Part shown: piece by piece, positions 7,590 to 16,244 of the stretch
How positions within the stretch are numbered: position 1 is the stretch's first letter
Layout: each line of letters opens with the position of its first letter
From: Hyphomicrobiales bacterium
Lineage (GTDB): Bacteria > Pseudomonadota > Alphaproteobacteria > Rhizobiales > Beijerinckiaceae
Assembly: GCA_947455455.1 (NCBI GenBank)
Contig: CANGOE010000021.1
Span: forward strand, 1-36,772
Reading direction: 5' to 3'
DNA length: 36,772 bases
Notes under the pieces: model-generated
The model's database searches: none
What the model saw: the letters and a program-made list of their open reading frames with translations, nothing else
What the model was told of the DNA's origin: nothing
Made by a program: the position numbers and the translations under genes

Positions 7590-8510
7590 TCAGCCGCGAC
7601 CTTCCAGCACGGGCCGCAATTTGGCAATGGCTTCGGCTCCGTAATCCATAAAGGCGCGGACGCGGGGCGAGGCTTTAAGGTCGGGATGGGTCAGCAACCA
7701 CAGTCCGGTGCTGAACTCCGGCATGACCGGCATCAGCCGCACCAGAGCGGGGTTCCGGTCCGCTATGAAGCAGGGCAAGGGGCCGATCCCGATCCCTGCG
7801 GCCACCGCCTCGGCCAGACCCAGCACGGTGTTGATCCGCATGGCAATCCGCTCCAGCCCGATCTGTTCGTTGACAAAGCGGCAGGCCTTGAAGGCGTTGA
7901 ACTGTTCGCTCAGCCCGATCCATGGCCGGGCATAAAGGCTTTCGAGCATGGCCGCAGGATCGGCCAGCACCGGCAAGGCATCGCTTTTGCGGCCGTAAAT
8001 GGCCCAGGCGAGATCGGCAAGCCTGCGCCCCACCAGCGTTTCGGGCGGGTGGTCGGTCGGGCGGATGGCAATATCGGCATCCCGTTTGGACAGGTTGAGC
8101 ACCTGATTGCCGACAATCAATTCCAGCCTGATCTGCGGATAGGCGGCGCGAAAGCCCGCAAACACGGGCATCAGCAGGTGCTGGATCAGCGTATCATTGG
8201 TGGTGATGCGCAATTCGCCCGAAGGAGCCAATTCCTGACCCGCCAGCTTGCGGGTGAAGCGGGACACATCCTCTTCCATCCGGCTGGCCAGCGCGATCAT
8301 GTCCTCGCCGGCCGGAGTGGCGGCATAGCCACTGCGGTGGCGCTCGAACACGGCGGTGCCCAAGCGGTGCTCGATATCACCCAGCCGCCTGAAAATGGTG
8401 GAATGGTTGAGCCCCAACCGGTCGGCCGCGCCATTGAGCGAGCCGGTATCGGCAATGGCTTTCACCAGCCGGAAATCATCCCAGGGCAAAGAGGCGGGTA
8501 TGGATGGCAT
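7590..8510 (-). CDS. LysR-family transcriptional regulator
   Basis: A 306-aa LysR-type regulator. The N-terminal winged helix (residues about 8-65) reads WDDFRLVKAIADTGSLNGAA followed by LGLNHSTIFRRLGDIE and LGTAVFERHRSGY. The C-terminal co-inducer domain begins near residue 95 (SGELRITTNDT). HSTIFRRL in the recognition helix is typical of a subgroup common in Alphaproteobacteria. The ATG at 8510 has AGGGA upstream. Its target is unknown; LysR genes often regulate themselves and a neighbour, and a perfect palindrome lies 14-33 nt upstream of its start. It converges on acuI and lies downstream of sua5 on the same strand. Confidence 0.93.
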   Translation of the reverse strand: MPSIPASLPWDDFRLVKAIADTGSLNGAADRLGLNHSTIFRRLGDIEHRLGTAVFERHRSGYAATPAGEDMIALASRMEEDVSRFTRKLAGQELAPSGELRITTNDTLIQHLLMPVFAGFRAAYPQIRLELIVGNQVLNLSKRDADIAIRPTDHPPETLVGRRLADLAWAIYGRKSDALPVLADPAAMLESLYARPWIGLSEQFNAFKACRFVNEQIGLERIAMRINTVLGLAEAVAAGIGIGPLPCFIADRNPALVRLMPVMPEFSTGLWLLTHPDLKASPRVRAFMDYGAEAIAKLRPVLEGRG

Positions 8511-8523
8511 CGGCTATTCCCTG

Positions 8524-8543
8524 ATCTTGCAATCGTGCAAGAT
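8524..8543. promoter_or_regulatory. palindrome upstream of the LysR gene, candidate operator
   Basis: ATCTTGCA-ATCG-TGCAAGAT is a perfect 8-bp inverted repeat, 14-33 nt before the LysR start. No T-run follows on either strand, so an operator is more likely than a terminator. Confidence 0.5.
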
Positions 8544-8604
8544 TAGCCGGAAATTCTCGGTCTGTCATTTGCAATCACGAAAAGATGGCGAAGCATCCAT
8601 TCTG

Positions 8605-9636
8605 TCACGGACGCGGTGCGGCCGCCCGCCGCAATCGGTCATTGATGGCGGCACCGAGATCATGGTCGGGGATCGGCATCACGGCAATGCCGGTAATGCC
8701 GTGCCGGTCGAGACGGCGCAGATAGGCATAGAGATTGGCCGCCGCTTCGGTCAGGTCACCGCGCGGGCTGAGATTGAGGCGGGGTGTCGCCTCATCCATT
8801 CCGGCAGGCTGGTCGGGCCCAAACAGCAAGACGGCCTCGCCTGTAACGAGCGTTCCGGCATCAAGCCGCACTTTGGCATGAGGGGCATAGTGGGACTCCA
8901 GCATCCCCGGGGCCAGCGGCTTGCTCTGGCCGGCGCTGTGACCAGCTTCGGCACACTCAAAGCCCAGACAGTCGGCAATCATTTCGCGCGTGATCCCGCC
9001 ATGGCGCAGGATCACGGGATGGTCATCCAGACAGGCGATGATGGTCGATTCAACACCGACCGGACTGGCATACCCTTCGAGCACGGCATCGATGCGGGTG
9101 TTGAGATCGTCCCAGACATGGTCGGGCGTGGTGGGGCTGATATGGCCCGACCGGTTGGCGGAGGGCGCGGCAACGGGCCGTCCGACCTTTTCGATCAGAT
9201 AGCGGGCAATCGGATGCGAGGGCAGGCGCAGGCCGATGCTGTCAAGACCCGCGCAAGCGAGATCGCACACGGTTCCATCCGGATGGCGCGGGACCACCAG
9301 CGTCAAGGGACCGGGCCAGAACTGTCCGGCCAGTTTCAGCGCCGTGGCATTGAAAACACCTTCGGCCTTGGCTTGGTCTAGCGTGGCGACATGGGCAATC
9401 AGCGGGTTGAATTGCGGGCGGCCTTTGGCGGCATAAAGCGCGGCAATGGCGGTTGCCTGTGTGGCATCCGCTCCCAGCCCGTAGACGGTCTCGGTCGGAA
9501 AGGCGACAAGTCCGCCGTCGCGCAACAGCGTGGCCGCCCGTTCGAGACCCGCAGAATCAGGGACAATCCGCACGGTGTCGCGAGTGGGTGCTATGCCACC
9601 AAGGTCAGGATTGGCTGAAGTCCGGTTTGTGTCCAC
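8605..9636 (-). CDS. sua5: L-threonylcarbamoyladenylate synthase, Sua5 type
   Basis: Makes threonylcarbamoyl-AMP from threonine, bicarbonate and ATP, the first step of the universal tRNA t6A37 modification. The YrdC-like domain occupies about residues 25-215, with FPTETVYGLGADAT, the KGRPQFNPL segment, PSHPIARYL and APSANRSGHISPT. The extra C-terminal Sua5 domain (about 230-340) makes it the long, Sua5-type enzyme of 343 aa and not the short TsaC. No ATG precedes the domain, so the GTG at 9636 is taken as start, giving a short polar extension before the fold. It is divergent from the acyl-CoA dehydrogenase gene. Confidence 0.94.
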   Translation of the reverse strand: MDTNRTSANPDLGGIAPTRDTVRIVPDSAGLERAATLLRDGGLVAFPTETVYGLGADATQATAIAALYAAKGRPQFNPLIAHVATLDQAKAEGVFNATALKLAGQFWPGPLTLVVPRHPDGTVCDLACAGLDSIGLRLPSHPIARYLIEKVGRPVAAPSANRSGHISPTTPDHVWDDLNTRIDAVLEGYASPVGVESTIIACLDDHPVILRHGGITREMIADCLGFECAEAGHSAGQSKPLAPGMLESHYAPHAKVRLDAGTLVTGEAVLLFGPDQPAGMDEATPRLNLSPRGDLTEAAANLYAYLRRLDRHGITGIAVMPIPDHDLGAAINDRLRRAAAPRP

Positions 9637-9651
9637 TATGCTCTGATCCGT

Positions 9652-9657
9652 TTGACA
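9652..9657 (+). promoter_or_regulatory. candidate -35 element for the acyl-CoA dehydrogenase
   Basis: A consensus TTGACA stands alone in the 123-nt intergenic region about 100 nt before the ATG at 9760. Only poor -10 matches (for example TTTAGG, 18 nt downstream) follow, so the promoter is tentative. Confidence 0.3.
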
Positions 9658-9759
9658 AAATTGCTTACGCGATGCTTTAGGCTTGGTCTAACATGAGAGC
9701 AAGGATTAAGCTCGGCTGTAAAGTCCTCAAGAGGCGTGGCGTATCAGGGAGAGGCGACA

Positions 9760-11529
9760 ATGCACTATCAGGCACCGGTTGATGACATCAGGTTGGCTTT
9801 GCGCGTGGCAGGCTTTGACAGGCTGGTGGAGGAGGGCTTGTTGCCTGAGCTGGATGACGGCCTCGCCGATGCCATTCTGGAGGAAGCAGGCAAATTCGCC
9901 ACCGACCGGATCGCCCCGCTCAACCGGATCGGCGACCAGCATGGCGCGGTGCTGAAAGACGGGCGTGTCACCATGCCGCCGGGCTGGAAAGAGACCTATC
10001 ATGATTGGGCGGGCGCGGGCTGGAACGGCTTGATGGCCGATCCCGATTTCGGCGGGCAAGGCTTGCCGCAAATGCTGCAATCGGCCTGTGGTGAAATGTG
10101 GACGGCCGCCTCGATGGCCTTTGCCCTTGGCCCCTTGCTGACCGCCGGTGCGATCGAGGCCTTGCAGTCGCATGGCTCGGACGCCTTAAAAGCGACCTAT
10201 CTGGAAAAGCTGGTGTCGGGCGCGTGGATGGGCACCATGAACCTGACCGAACCGCAGGCCGGATCCGATCTCAACGCCTTGCGCGCCCGGGCCGAACCGG
10301 TGGGGGATGGCAGTTACCGCATTTTCGGCCAGAAGATTTACATCAGCTATGGCGAGCATGATTATACCGACAACATCCTGCACATGGTGCTGGCCCGCCT
10401 GCCGGATGCGCCTGCGGGTACGCGCGGGATCTCGCTGTTTCTGGTTCCCAAATATCTGGTCAATGCGGACGGATCGCTGGGCGCGCCGAATGATCTGTAT
10501 TGCCATAGCCTCGAACACAAGATGGGGATTCATGCCTCGCCGACCTGCACGATGATTTTCGGTGATCAGGGCGGTGCGACCGGCTATCTGATCGGCGAGG
10601 AAAACCGCGGTCTGGCCTGCATGTTCACGATGATGAACGCCGCCCGTCTGGCGGTGGGCATCGAAGGGGTCGGCATTGCCGACCGCGCCTATCAGGGTGC
10701 CTTGGCCTATGCGCGGGACCGCCGGCAGGGGCGCACCAAGGAGTGGCGCGAGGAGGCGATGAGCCCGATCCTGATGCATCCCGATATCCGCCGGATGCTG
10801 TTGCTGATGCGCGCGCAAACCCAGGCCAGCCGTCTGATCTGTTTCCTGACCGCCGAGGCTCTCGATCGCGGCCATCGCGGGGCGACCGAGGCGGACCGCA
10901 AGCGGGCCAATGACCGCGCCGCTCTGCTGACCCCGATTGCCAAAGCCTATTCCACCGATATCGGCATCGAGATGGCCTCGCTCGGTATCCAGATCCATGG
11001 CGGCATGGGCTTTGTGGAAGAAACCGGCGCGGCCCAGCATTTGCGGGATGCGCGGATTGCCGCCATTTACGAGGGCACCAACGGTATTCAGGCGATTGAT
11101 CTGGTCACGCGCAAATTGCCGTTGAACGGCGGCGAGACCGTGCGCGCCCAACTGGCGGCGATGGCGGCGGTGATCGGGGAGGTCGAGGCCCGCAATTCTC
11201 CGGCCTTTGGCAAGACGGCCCAGCGCCTGCGTGCGGCCCATCAGGCTTTGACAACGGCAACCGATTTCATGCTGACGGCCTTGGTCTCTGCACCCTCGCA
11301 TGCGCTGGCCGGCGCAACGCCCTATCTGCGCTTGTTCGGGATTACCCAAGGGGCTGTGGCACTGGCGCAAGCCGGTTTGCTGGCCGAGGGCGAGGGGCAG
11401 GACGCACAGATTGCTCTGGCGCGCTTTTTTGCCGAGCAGATTGCCACCGATGCGACAGGCTTGTGTGAGTGTGTGATCGAAGGGGCAGACAGTCTGGATG
11501 CGGCCTCGGTCTCGTTGCTGGCGGGCTGA
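9760..11529 (+). CDS. acyl-CoA dehydrogenase, DmdC-like long form
   Basis: A 589-aa FAD-dependent acyl-CoA dehydrogenase. It is longer than the usual 380-aa enzymes because of a C-terminal extension from about residue 470. The N-terminal HYQAPVDD, the TMNLTEPQAGSDL and SYGEHDYTDNI segments, KMGIHASPTC and YEGTNGIQAIDL resemble 3-methylmercaptopropionyl-CoA dehydrogenase (DmdC) and its relatives. These use FAD and pass electrons to ETF. Many members of this family act on ordinary acyl-CoAs, so the substrate is open. The ATG at 9760 has GGGAGAGG upstream; the earlier GTG at 9736 has no comparable ribosome site. corA follows on the same strand after about 90 nt. Confidence 0.9.
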   Translation: MHYQAPVDDIRLALRVAGFDRLVEEGLLPELDDGLADAILEEAGKFATDRIAPLNRIGDQHGAVLKDGRVTMPPGWKETYHDWAGAGWNGLMADPDFGGQGLPQMLQSACGEMWTAASMAFALGPLLTAGAIEALQSHGSDALKATYLEKLVSGAWMGTMNLTEPQAGSDLNALRARAEPVGDGSYRIFGQKIYISYGEHDYTDNILHMVLARLPDAPAGTRGISLFLVPKYLVNADGSLGAPNDLYCHSLEHKMGIHASPTCTMIFGDQGGATGYLIGEENRGLACMFTMMNAARLAVGIEGVGIADRAYQGALAYARDRRQGRTKEWREEAMSPILMHPDIRRMLLLMRAQTQASRLICFLTAEALDRGHRGATEADRKRANDRAALLTPIAKAYSTDIGIEMASLGIQIHGGMGFVEETGAAQHLRDARIAAIYEGTNGIQAIDLVTRKLPLNGGETVRAQLAAMAAVIGEVEARNSPAFGKTAQRLRAAHQALTTATDFMLTALVSAPSHALAGATPYLRLFGITQGAVALAQAGLLAEGEGQDAQIALARFFAEQIATDATGLCECVIEGADSLDAASVSLLAG

Positions 11530-11620
11530 TGGCGACGCTTTAAAAAAACGTCATCATCTTGTGTCATCATGGTCGCCGGTCCACGATCGGGGGCCATGAC
11601 CCCAATAGAAAGTATCTTGC

Positions 11621-12619
11621 ATGTTGATGGTGGCGACGCATGGGCCCGATAGCCAATCCGACGGTATCGGCCAGTTGGAGCGGCGGGTTTTGCCTCTGGA
11701 AGAAGCCATTCCGGCCCATGCCTTGTGGATCGACCTGATCGAGCCGACCCGCGAAGAGGATCGCAAGGTCGAGCAGTTTCTATCGGTCTCGATTCCGACC
11801 CGCGAGGAGATGAGCGATATCGAGCCCTCCGAAACCCTCTATAACGAGGGCGGGGCGCGCTATATGAGTGCGCGGCTGTTCTATCACCTTGATGACGAAA
11901 TGGCCGATATAGCCGGCATTACCTTCATTCTCACCGACAAATGTCTGGTGACGGTGCGTTATGTCGAGCCTTTGTCGTTCCAGATGTTTGTCAATCGCGC
12001 CAGTCGGCCCAATGGTTGCGGCGATACGCCGGAAGCGGTGATGGCGGGCCTGTTCGAAACCATCATGGATCGCGGGGCCGATGTCCTGCAGGCGGCCGGC
12101 GCGCAGATCGACAAGCTCTCGCGCAATGTGTTTGCCGACACGCAGGACCCCTCGGTGCGCAATGCGGGTTATCAATCCACCCTGCGGGCATTGGGACGGC
12201 ATGCCGATGTGATTTCCAAAGTGCGTGAAAGTCTGGTCTCGATCGAGCGGATCCTGCTGTTCCTGTCAGCCGGTTACCGCACGGCGCGGGTGCCGCTGGA
12301 GATGCGCGAGCGGGTAAAAACCACCCTGCGCGATGTGACCTCGCTGGAAGAACATGCCAGTTTCCTCAACAACAAGATCCAGTTTCTGCTCGATGCCACA
12401 TTGGGGTTGGTCAATCTCGAGCAAAACAACATCATCAAACTGTTTTCGGTGATGGCGGTGGTGTTTATGCCGCCCACCTTGATCGCGTCGATCTACGGCA
12501 TGAATTTCAAACTCATTCCCGAACTGGAATGGAGCTTCGGCTATCCGATGGCTTTGGTGATGATGGTCGGAGCGGCGGTTTTCCCTTATGCGTTTTTCCG
12601 TTGGAAAAAGTGGCTTTAA
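11621..12619 (+). CDS. corA: CorA-family magnesium/divalent cation channel
   Basis: A 332-aa CorA-type channel. A soluble N-terminal domain (about 1-265) leads into a long stalk helix containing LEEHASFLNNKIQFLLDATLG. Two C-terminal membrane helices follow: the first ends at the signature YGMNF near residue 293, and the second occupies about 307-326. The protein ends in FFRWKKWL, the basic tail characteristic of CorA. An acidic-plus-aromatic loop (KLIPELEWSFG) lies between the helices, where CorA usually has MPEL. It imports Mg2+ (or Co2+/Ni2+) at the inner membrane. An AIM24-family gene starts 36 nt downstream. The start could also be the ATG two codons later. Confidence 0.94.
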   Translation: MLMVATHGPDSQSDGIGQLERRVLPLEEAIPAHALWIDLIEPTREEDRKVEQFLSVSIPTREEMSDIEPSETLYNEGGARYMSARLFYHLDDEMADIAGITFILTDKCLVTVRYVEPLSFQMFVNRASRPNGCGDTPEAVMAGLFETIMDRGADVLQAAGAQIDKLSRNVFADTQDPSVRNAGYQSTLRALGRHADVISKVRESLVSIERILLFLSAGYRTARVPLEMRERVKTTLRDVTSLEEHASFLNNKIQFLLDATLGLVNLEQNNIIKLFSVMAVVFMPPTLIASIYGMNFKLIPELEWSFGYPMALVMMVGAAVFPYAFFRWKKWL

Positions 12620-12655
12620 CGTACGGATCGCCGTGCTCGTTTGGAGAATTTGACC

Positions 12656-13429
12656 ATGCGCTATTCCCTGTCAGGCACTGTGATGCAGACCCTGAATATC
12701 GATCTGGAGCCGGGGGAAACGGTCTATAGCCAGACAAGTTGCATGTGCTGGATGACCCCCGATATCGAAATGGACACCAATACCGGCGGCGGGTTGTTTT
12801 CGGGCTTGATGCGCAGTCTGTCGGGGGGCAGTTTTTTTGTCACCCATTTCACCGCCCGCCAAGCCGGACATGTGGCTTTTGCCCCCCATTTTCCCGGCAC
12901 GATCATGCCGATCCAGCTGGGGGCCGGGCAATCGCTGATTTGCCGCAAAGAGACATTTCTCTGCGCCGAAAAGACAGTCTCCCTCGAAGTGGCCTTTCAA
13001 AAGCGGTTGGGTGCGGGCCTGTTCGGCGGTGAGGGGTTTATCCTGCAGAAGGTGACAGGACCGGGCGTGGTGTTTCTCGATCTGTCGGGCGAGGTGATCG
13101 AGCGGGATCTGGCGGCCGGCGAGAGCCTGCTTGTGCAGGCAGGCCATGTCGGCATCATGGATCCGACCATCACCTTCGACATCCAGATGGTCAGCGGATT
13201 CAAGAATATCGTGTTCGGCGGCGAAGGGTTGTTTATGGCCAAGCTGACGGGCCCGGGCCACATCGCGTTGCAAAGCATGCCGATCATGAATCTGGCCAAC
13301 GAGATTGCCCGCTATCTGCCACAGACCGGTGATACGGCCTCGTCCTCCTCGTCAGGCACAACGCTGGGTGCGGCCACCGGTGTTGTCGGCGGCCTGTTGG
13401 GCACCATGCTGAGCAAGAAAGACGATTGA
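12656..13429 (+). CDS. AIM24 / TIGR00266 family protein
   Basis: A 257-aa protein of the AIM24 (TIGR00266) family, built of beta strands in a TRAP-like fold; its biochemical role is unknown. The N-terminus (MRYSLSGTVMQTLNIDLEPG), FFVTHFTA, GRMITF-like hydrophobic strands, FLCAEKTV and GLFGGEGFILQKVTG are family-like. A Gly/Ser/Thr-rich tail from about residue 222 (GDTASSSSSGTTLG) ends in a hydrophobic glycine-rich stretch and KKDD. The ATG at 12656 has GGAG 9 nt upstream; the frame also allows a TTG at 12641, which overlaps that ribosome site. It lies close behind corA and is probably cotranscribed. It converges on the dehydrogenase at 13452. Confidence 0.85.
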   Translation: MRYSLSGTVMQTLNIDLEPGETVYSQTSCMCWMTPDIEMDTNTGGGLFSGLMRSLSGGSFFVTHFTARQAGHVAFAPHFPGTIMPIQLGAGQSLICRKETFLCAEKTVSLEVAFQKRLGAGLFGGEGFILQKVTGPGVVFLDLSGEVIERDLAAGESLLVQAGHVGIMDPTITFDIQMVSGFKNIVFGGEGLFMAKLTGPGHIALQSMPIMNLANEIARYLPQTGDTASSSSSGTTLGAATGVVGGLLGTMLSKKDD

Positions 13430-13451
13430 CCGGGCCATGCAAGCGCGTGGT

Positions 13452-14876
13452 TTACAGGACCCGCCCCGGATTGAGGATGTTGTGCGGGTCGAGCATCTGC
13501 TTGATGGCGTGCATCAGTTCAAGCGCGACAGGATCTTTGACCTCTTGCAACAGGTGCTTTTTCAGCCGTCCGATCCCGTGTTCGGCTGAGACGGACCCGC
13601 CCATGGCCAGCACATGCTTGTAAACAATCGCATGCATGATTTCGCGCTGGTCCATATAGGCCTGCTTGTCCATGCCGACCGGCTGGGTCAGATTGTAATG
13701 CAGATTGCCGTCACCGAGATGGCCGAACGGCATCGGCCTGATTCCGGGCATGGCGGCGGTGACTTCGGCATCGACCAGGGCAATCAGCTCCGGCACGCAT
13801 GAGATCGGCACCGAGACATCGTGTTTGATCGAACCGCCTTTGAAGGCCTGCGCTTCGGGCAGGGTTTCGCGGAGCCGCCAGAAATCATTGCGCTGGTCGA
13901 GCGAATTGGCCATCACCGCATCCAGAATGATGTTCTTGTCCAGCGCCTCTTCCAGCACAGTCTGGGCGCGCTCATCAAGATAGGGATCGGAGGCCGAGGA
14001 CAGTTCCATCAGCACATACCAGTCGAAGCGTGTGGCCAGCGGATCGCGGCACCCGGGCATGTGGTCGACCACCATATCAATGGCAAGCCGTGGCAACAGC
14101 TCGAATGTGGTGACGGCCTGTCCGGTACTGCGCTTGACCAGCTCCAGAAGATCAAGCGCGTGTTTGGGCGACTCCAGCCCGCAAAACACAGTCACCAGAC
14201 TGTTGGGCTTGGGAAACAGTTTCAGCACGGCCGCCGTAATAATGCCCAGCGTGCCTTCCGAACCGATAAACAGATGTTTGAGATCGTAGCCGGTATTGTC
14301 CTTGCGCAATTTGCCCAAGCCGTTGAGGATGCGGCCATCGGCCAGCACCACTTCCAGCCCCAACACCAGATCGCGGGCATTGCCATAGGCCAGCACCGCA
14401 GTGCCGCCTGCATTGGTACCCAGATTGCCGCCAATCGTGCAGGTGCCTTCGGAGGCAAGCGACAGCGGAAACAGGCGGTCGGCTTCGGTTGCGGCTTCCT
14501 GCGCCTGCAACAGGGTCACGCCGGCTTCCACCGTCATGGTATCGGAAAGGGCATCGACCTCGCGGATGCGGTTGAGGCGGGCCACCGACAGCACGATTTC
14601 AGTGCCGGATTCATCGGGTGTATTGCCGCCGACCAGACCGGTATTGCCGCCTTGCGGGATCAATTTCAAACGGTGCTCCTGCGCAAATGTGAGCACCCGT
14701 GCAACTTCCTGCACCGATCCGGGCCGCACCACCAGCAAGGCCGTGCCTTTGTACAAGCCGCGCCATTCGGCCTCGAACGGGGCTTTGTCCTCGGCATGGT
14801 GCAGGACATATTTGTCACCGACAATCGCGGTTAGTCCGGCAATGATCAGATCGGTCGAAAGAGGATCACGCAACAT
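13452..14876 (-). CDS. FAD-linked D-2-hydroxyacid dehydrogenase (D-2-hydroxyglutarate/D-lactate/GlcD type)
   Basis: A 474-aa flavoprotein of the vanillyl-alcohol-oxidase superfamily. The FAD-binding domain (about 40-220) has LIPQGGNTGLVGGN, EGTCTIGGNLGTNAGG and GSEGTLGIIT. The C-terminal FAD-oxidase domain has FGHLGDGNLHYN, SAEHGIGRLKK and DPHNILNPGRVL, the set typical of D-2-hydroxyglutarate dehydrogenase, D-lactate dehydrogenase and glycolate oxidase subunit GlcD. The single-subunit architecture without nearby glcE/glcF points to the D-2HGDH/DLD group. The product would be the 2-keto acid, with electrons going to ETF or quinone. It lies 22 nt downstream of the RNA methyltransferase gene, probably in the same transcript. 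Confidence 0.92.
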   Translation of the reverse strand: MLRDPLSTDLIIAGLTAIVGDKYVLHHAEDKAPFEAEWRGLYKGTALLVVRPGSVQEVARVLTFAQEHRLKLIPQGGNTGLVGGNTPDESGTEIVLSVARLNRIREVDALSDTMTVEAGVTLLQAQEAATEADRLFPLSLASEGTCTIGGNLGTNAGGTAVLAYGNARDLVLGLEVVLADGRILNGLGKLRKDNTGYDLKHLFIGSEGTLGIITAAVLKLFPKPNSLVTVFCGLESPKHALDLLELVKRSTGQAVTTFELLPRLAIDMVVDHMPGCRDPLATRFDWYVLMELSSASDPYLDERAQTVLEEALDKNIILDAVMANSLDQRNDFWRLRETLPEAQAFKGGSIKHDVSVPISCVPELIALVDAEVTAAMPGIRPMPFGHLGDGNLHYNLTQPVGMDKQAYMDQREIMHAIVYKHVLAMGGSVSAEHGIGRLKKHLLQEVKDPVALELMHAIKQMLDPHNILNPGRVL

Positions 14877-14897
14877 GGTTGATATCCCGGTAGATGG

Positions 14898-16199
14898 TTA
14901 GCCTAGAAGCCGCCGGACCTTTTTGGCGGCCGGTGGCCGTTCGAACAAGCCTACCACTTCCACATGCGGTGAATAGAGGAATTGGTCGACAGGCCAGATA
15001 TCGTTGAGCTGATAGCCGCCCTGCATCAGGATTTTGGCATCGCGGGCGAAGCTGGCAATGTTGCAGGAGACGGCGACAATGCGTGCGACATCGGATTTGG
15101 CAAGCTGGCGCGATTGCGCCTCGGCCCCGGCACGCGGCGGATCGAACACCACGGCATCATAGGCAGTCATTTCGGTCGGGATCAGTGGGCGGCGGAACAG
15201 ATCGCGTGTCTCGCAGGTGACCGAACGCAAGCCCTTGGCTTCACGCCAGCCGCGATCGAGAGCGGCCAGCGCCTTGGCATCGGTTTCCACCGCATGGACC
15301 GTGGCTTTTTCGGCCAGTCGCAAGGCAAAGGTGCCGACACCGGCAAACAGATCCAGCACCCGTTTGGATTTGCCGACAGCCGCCAGGACCTTTTCCGCCA
15401 GAAGCCATTCACCCGCTTCGGTGGCTTGCAAAAAGGCACCCGGAGGGGCGACGACTTCTGCGGCCCCGATGCGGACCGAAGCATTTTCGATTTGCACGAT
15501 CACATCGCCATGAATGGCCAGTCGGGCCAGTCCCAACCGTCTGGCCACATCGGCCAGAACCCGCCGCTTGCCATCCGAGGCCGGACCATGGCCGCGGATA
15601 TCGACATCCAGTCCGCTGATTGTCGCTGTCAGATGCACATCCAGCGGCTTGTCGCCGCCCAGCGCTTCGACCAGCGTTTGCGCCAGCCCCGGCGCATCGG
15701 CCAAAGCCGGAACCAGCAAAGGGCAATGATCAATGGCGATAATGGTGTGCGAGCGGCGCTCCATGAACCCGACCTGCCAACCGGAGGCCTCGCGCCGCGC
15801 ATGCAGGGTGACGCGCCTGCGGCCTTCACCGTGGCCTGCCAGTGTCGGATGCACGGTCTCCTGCAAGGACCGGTGCGGCTCGATATTGGCCTGGGCCAGA
15901 GTGGTGATCACCATCTGGCGTTTCCAGTCCTCATAGGGGCCACGTTGCCAATGTTGCAGGGCGCAACCGCCACAACGGCCCACCCAATGGCAGATCGGCT
16001 CGACGCGCTCCGGTGAAGCCGTCAGCACCTCGACCAGATCGCCGCGTCCGCCGTCACGGGTAATCGAGACCCTTTCGCCCGCCAGCGTGCCGGGCACGAA
16101 GACATCCCCTGTCAATCCGTCATTGTCGGAACTGCTGGCAATGCCGTCCCCTTGCGCTCCCATGCGGGAAATCGTCAGGGTCTGTGTCAATTTGAGCAT
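14898..16199 (-). CDS. class I SAM-dependent RNA m5U methyltransferase (RumA/RlmD-like)
   Basis: A 433-aa methyltransferase of the TrmA/RumA (COG2265) family, which forms 5-methyluridine in RNA. An N-terminal TRAM-like domain (about 1-65) is followed by CHWVGRCGGC and, further on, IDHCPLL, the four-cysteine Fe-S site. The SAM motif is VLDLFAGVGTFAL near residue 293. The VVFDPPRAG motif and the catalytic VSCN cysteine come near the C-terminus, and FLYSPHVEVVGLFER closes the domain. The target (23S rRNA U1939 or U747) cannot be told from sequence alone. The ATG at 16199 follows GAAAG; a TTG two codons earlier is possible. It follows tlyA after about 45 nt. Confidence 0.93.
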   Translation of the reverse strand: MLKLTQTLTISRMGAQGDGIASSSDNDGLTGDVFVPGTLAGERVSITRDGGRGDLVEVLTASPERVEPICHWVGRCGGCALQHWQRGPYEDWKRQMVITTLAQANIEPHRSLQETVHPTLAGHGEGRRRVTLHARREASGWQVGFMERRSHTIIAIDHCPLLVPALADAPGLAQTLVEALGGDKPLDVHLTATISGLDVDIRGHGPASDGKRRVLADVARRLGLARLAIHGDVIVQIENASVRIGAAEVVAPPGAFLQATEAGEWLLAEKVLAAVGKSKRVLDLFAGVGTFALRLAEKATVHAVETDAKALAALDRGWREAKGLRSVTCETRDLFRRPLIPTEMTAYDAVVFDPPRAGAEAQSRQLAKSDVARIVAVSCNIASFARDAKILMQGGYQLNDIWPVDQFLYSPHVEVVGLFERPPAAKKVRRLLG

Positions 16200-16244
16200 A
16201 GGCAACTTTCAATCTGGGGCGGCGGGACAGGCAGTCTAGCAGGT

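Noticed and set aside
16187-16200. TATGCTCAAATTGA at the start of the RNA methyltransferase, resembling a NadQ arm
   Set aside because: Only one arm matches; the opposite arm agrees at two of seven bases, and the sequence encodes the start MLKLT.
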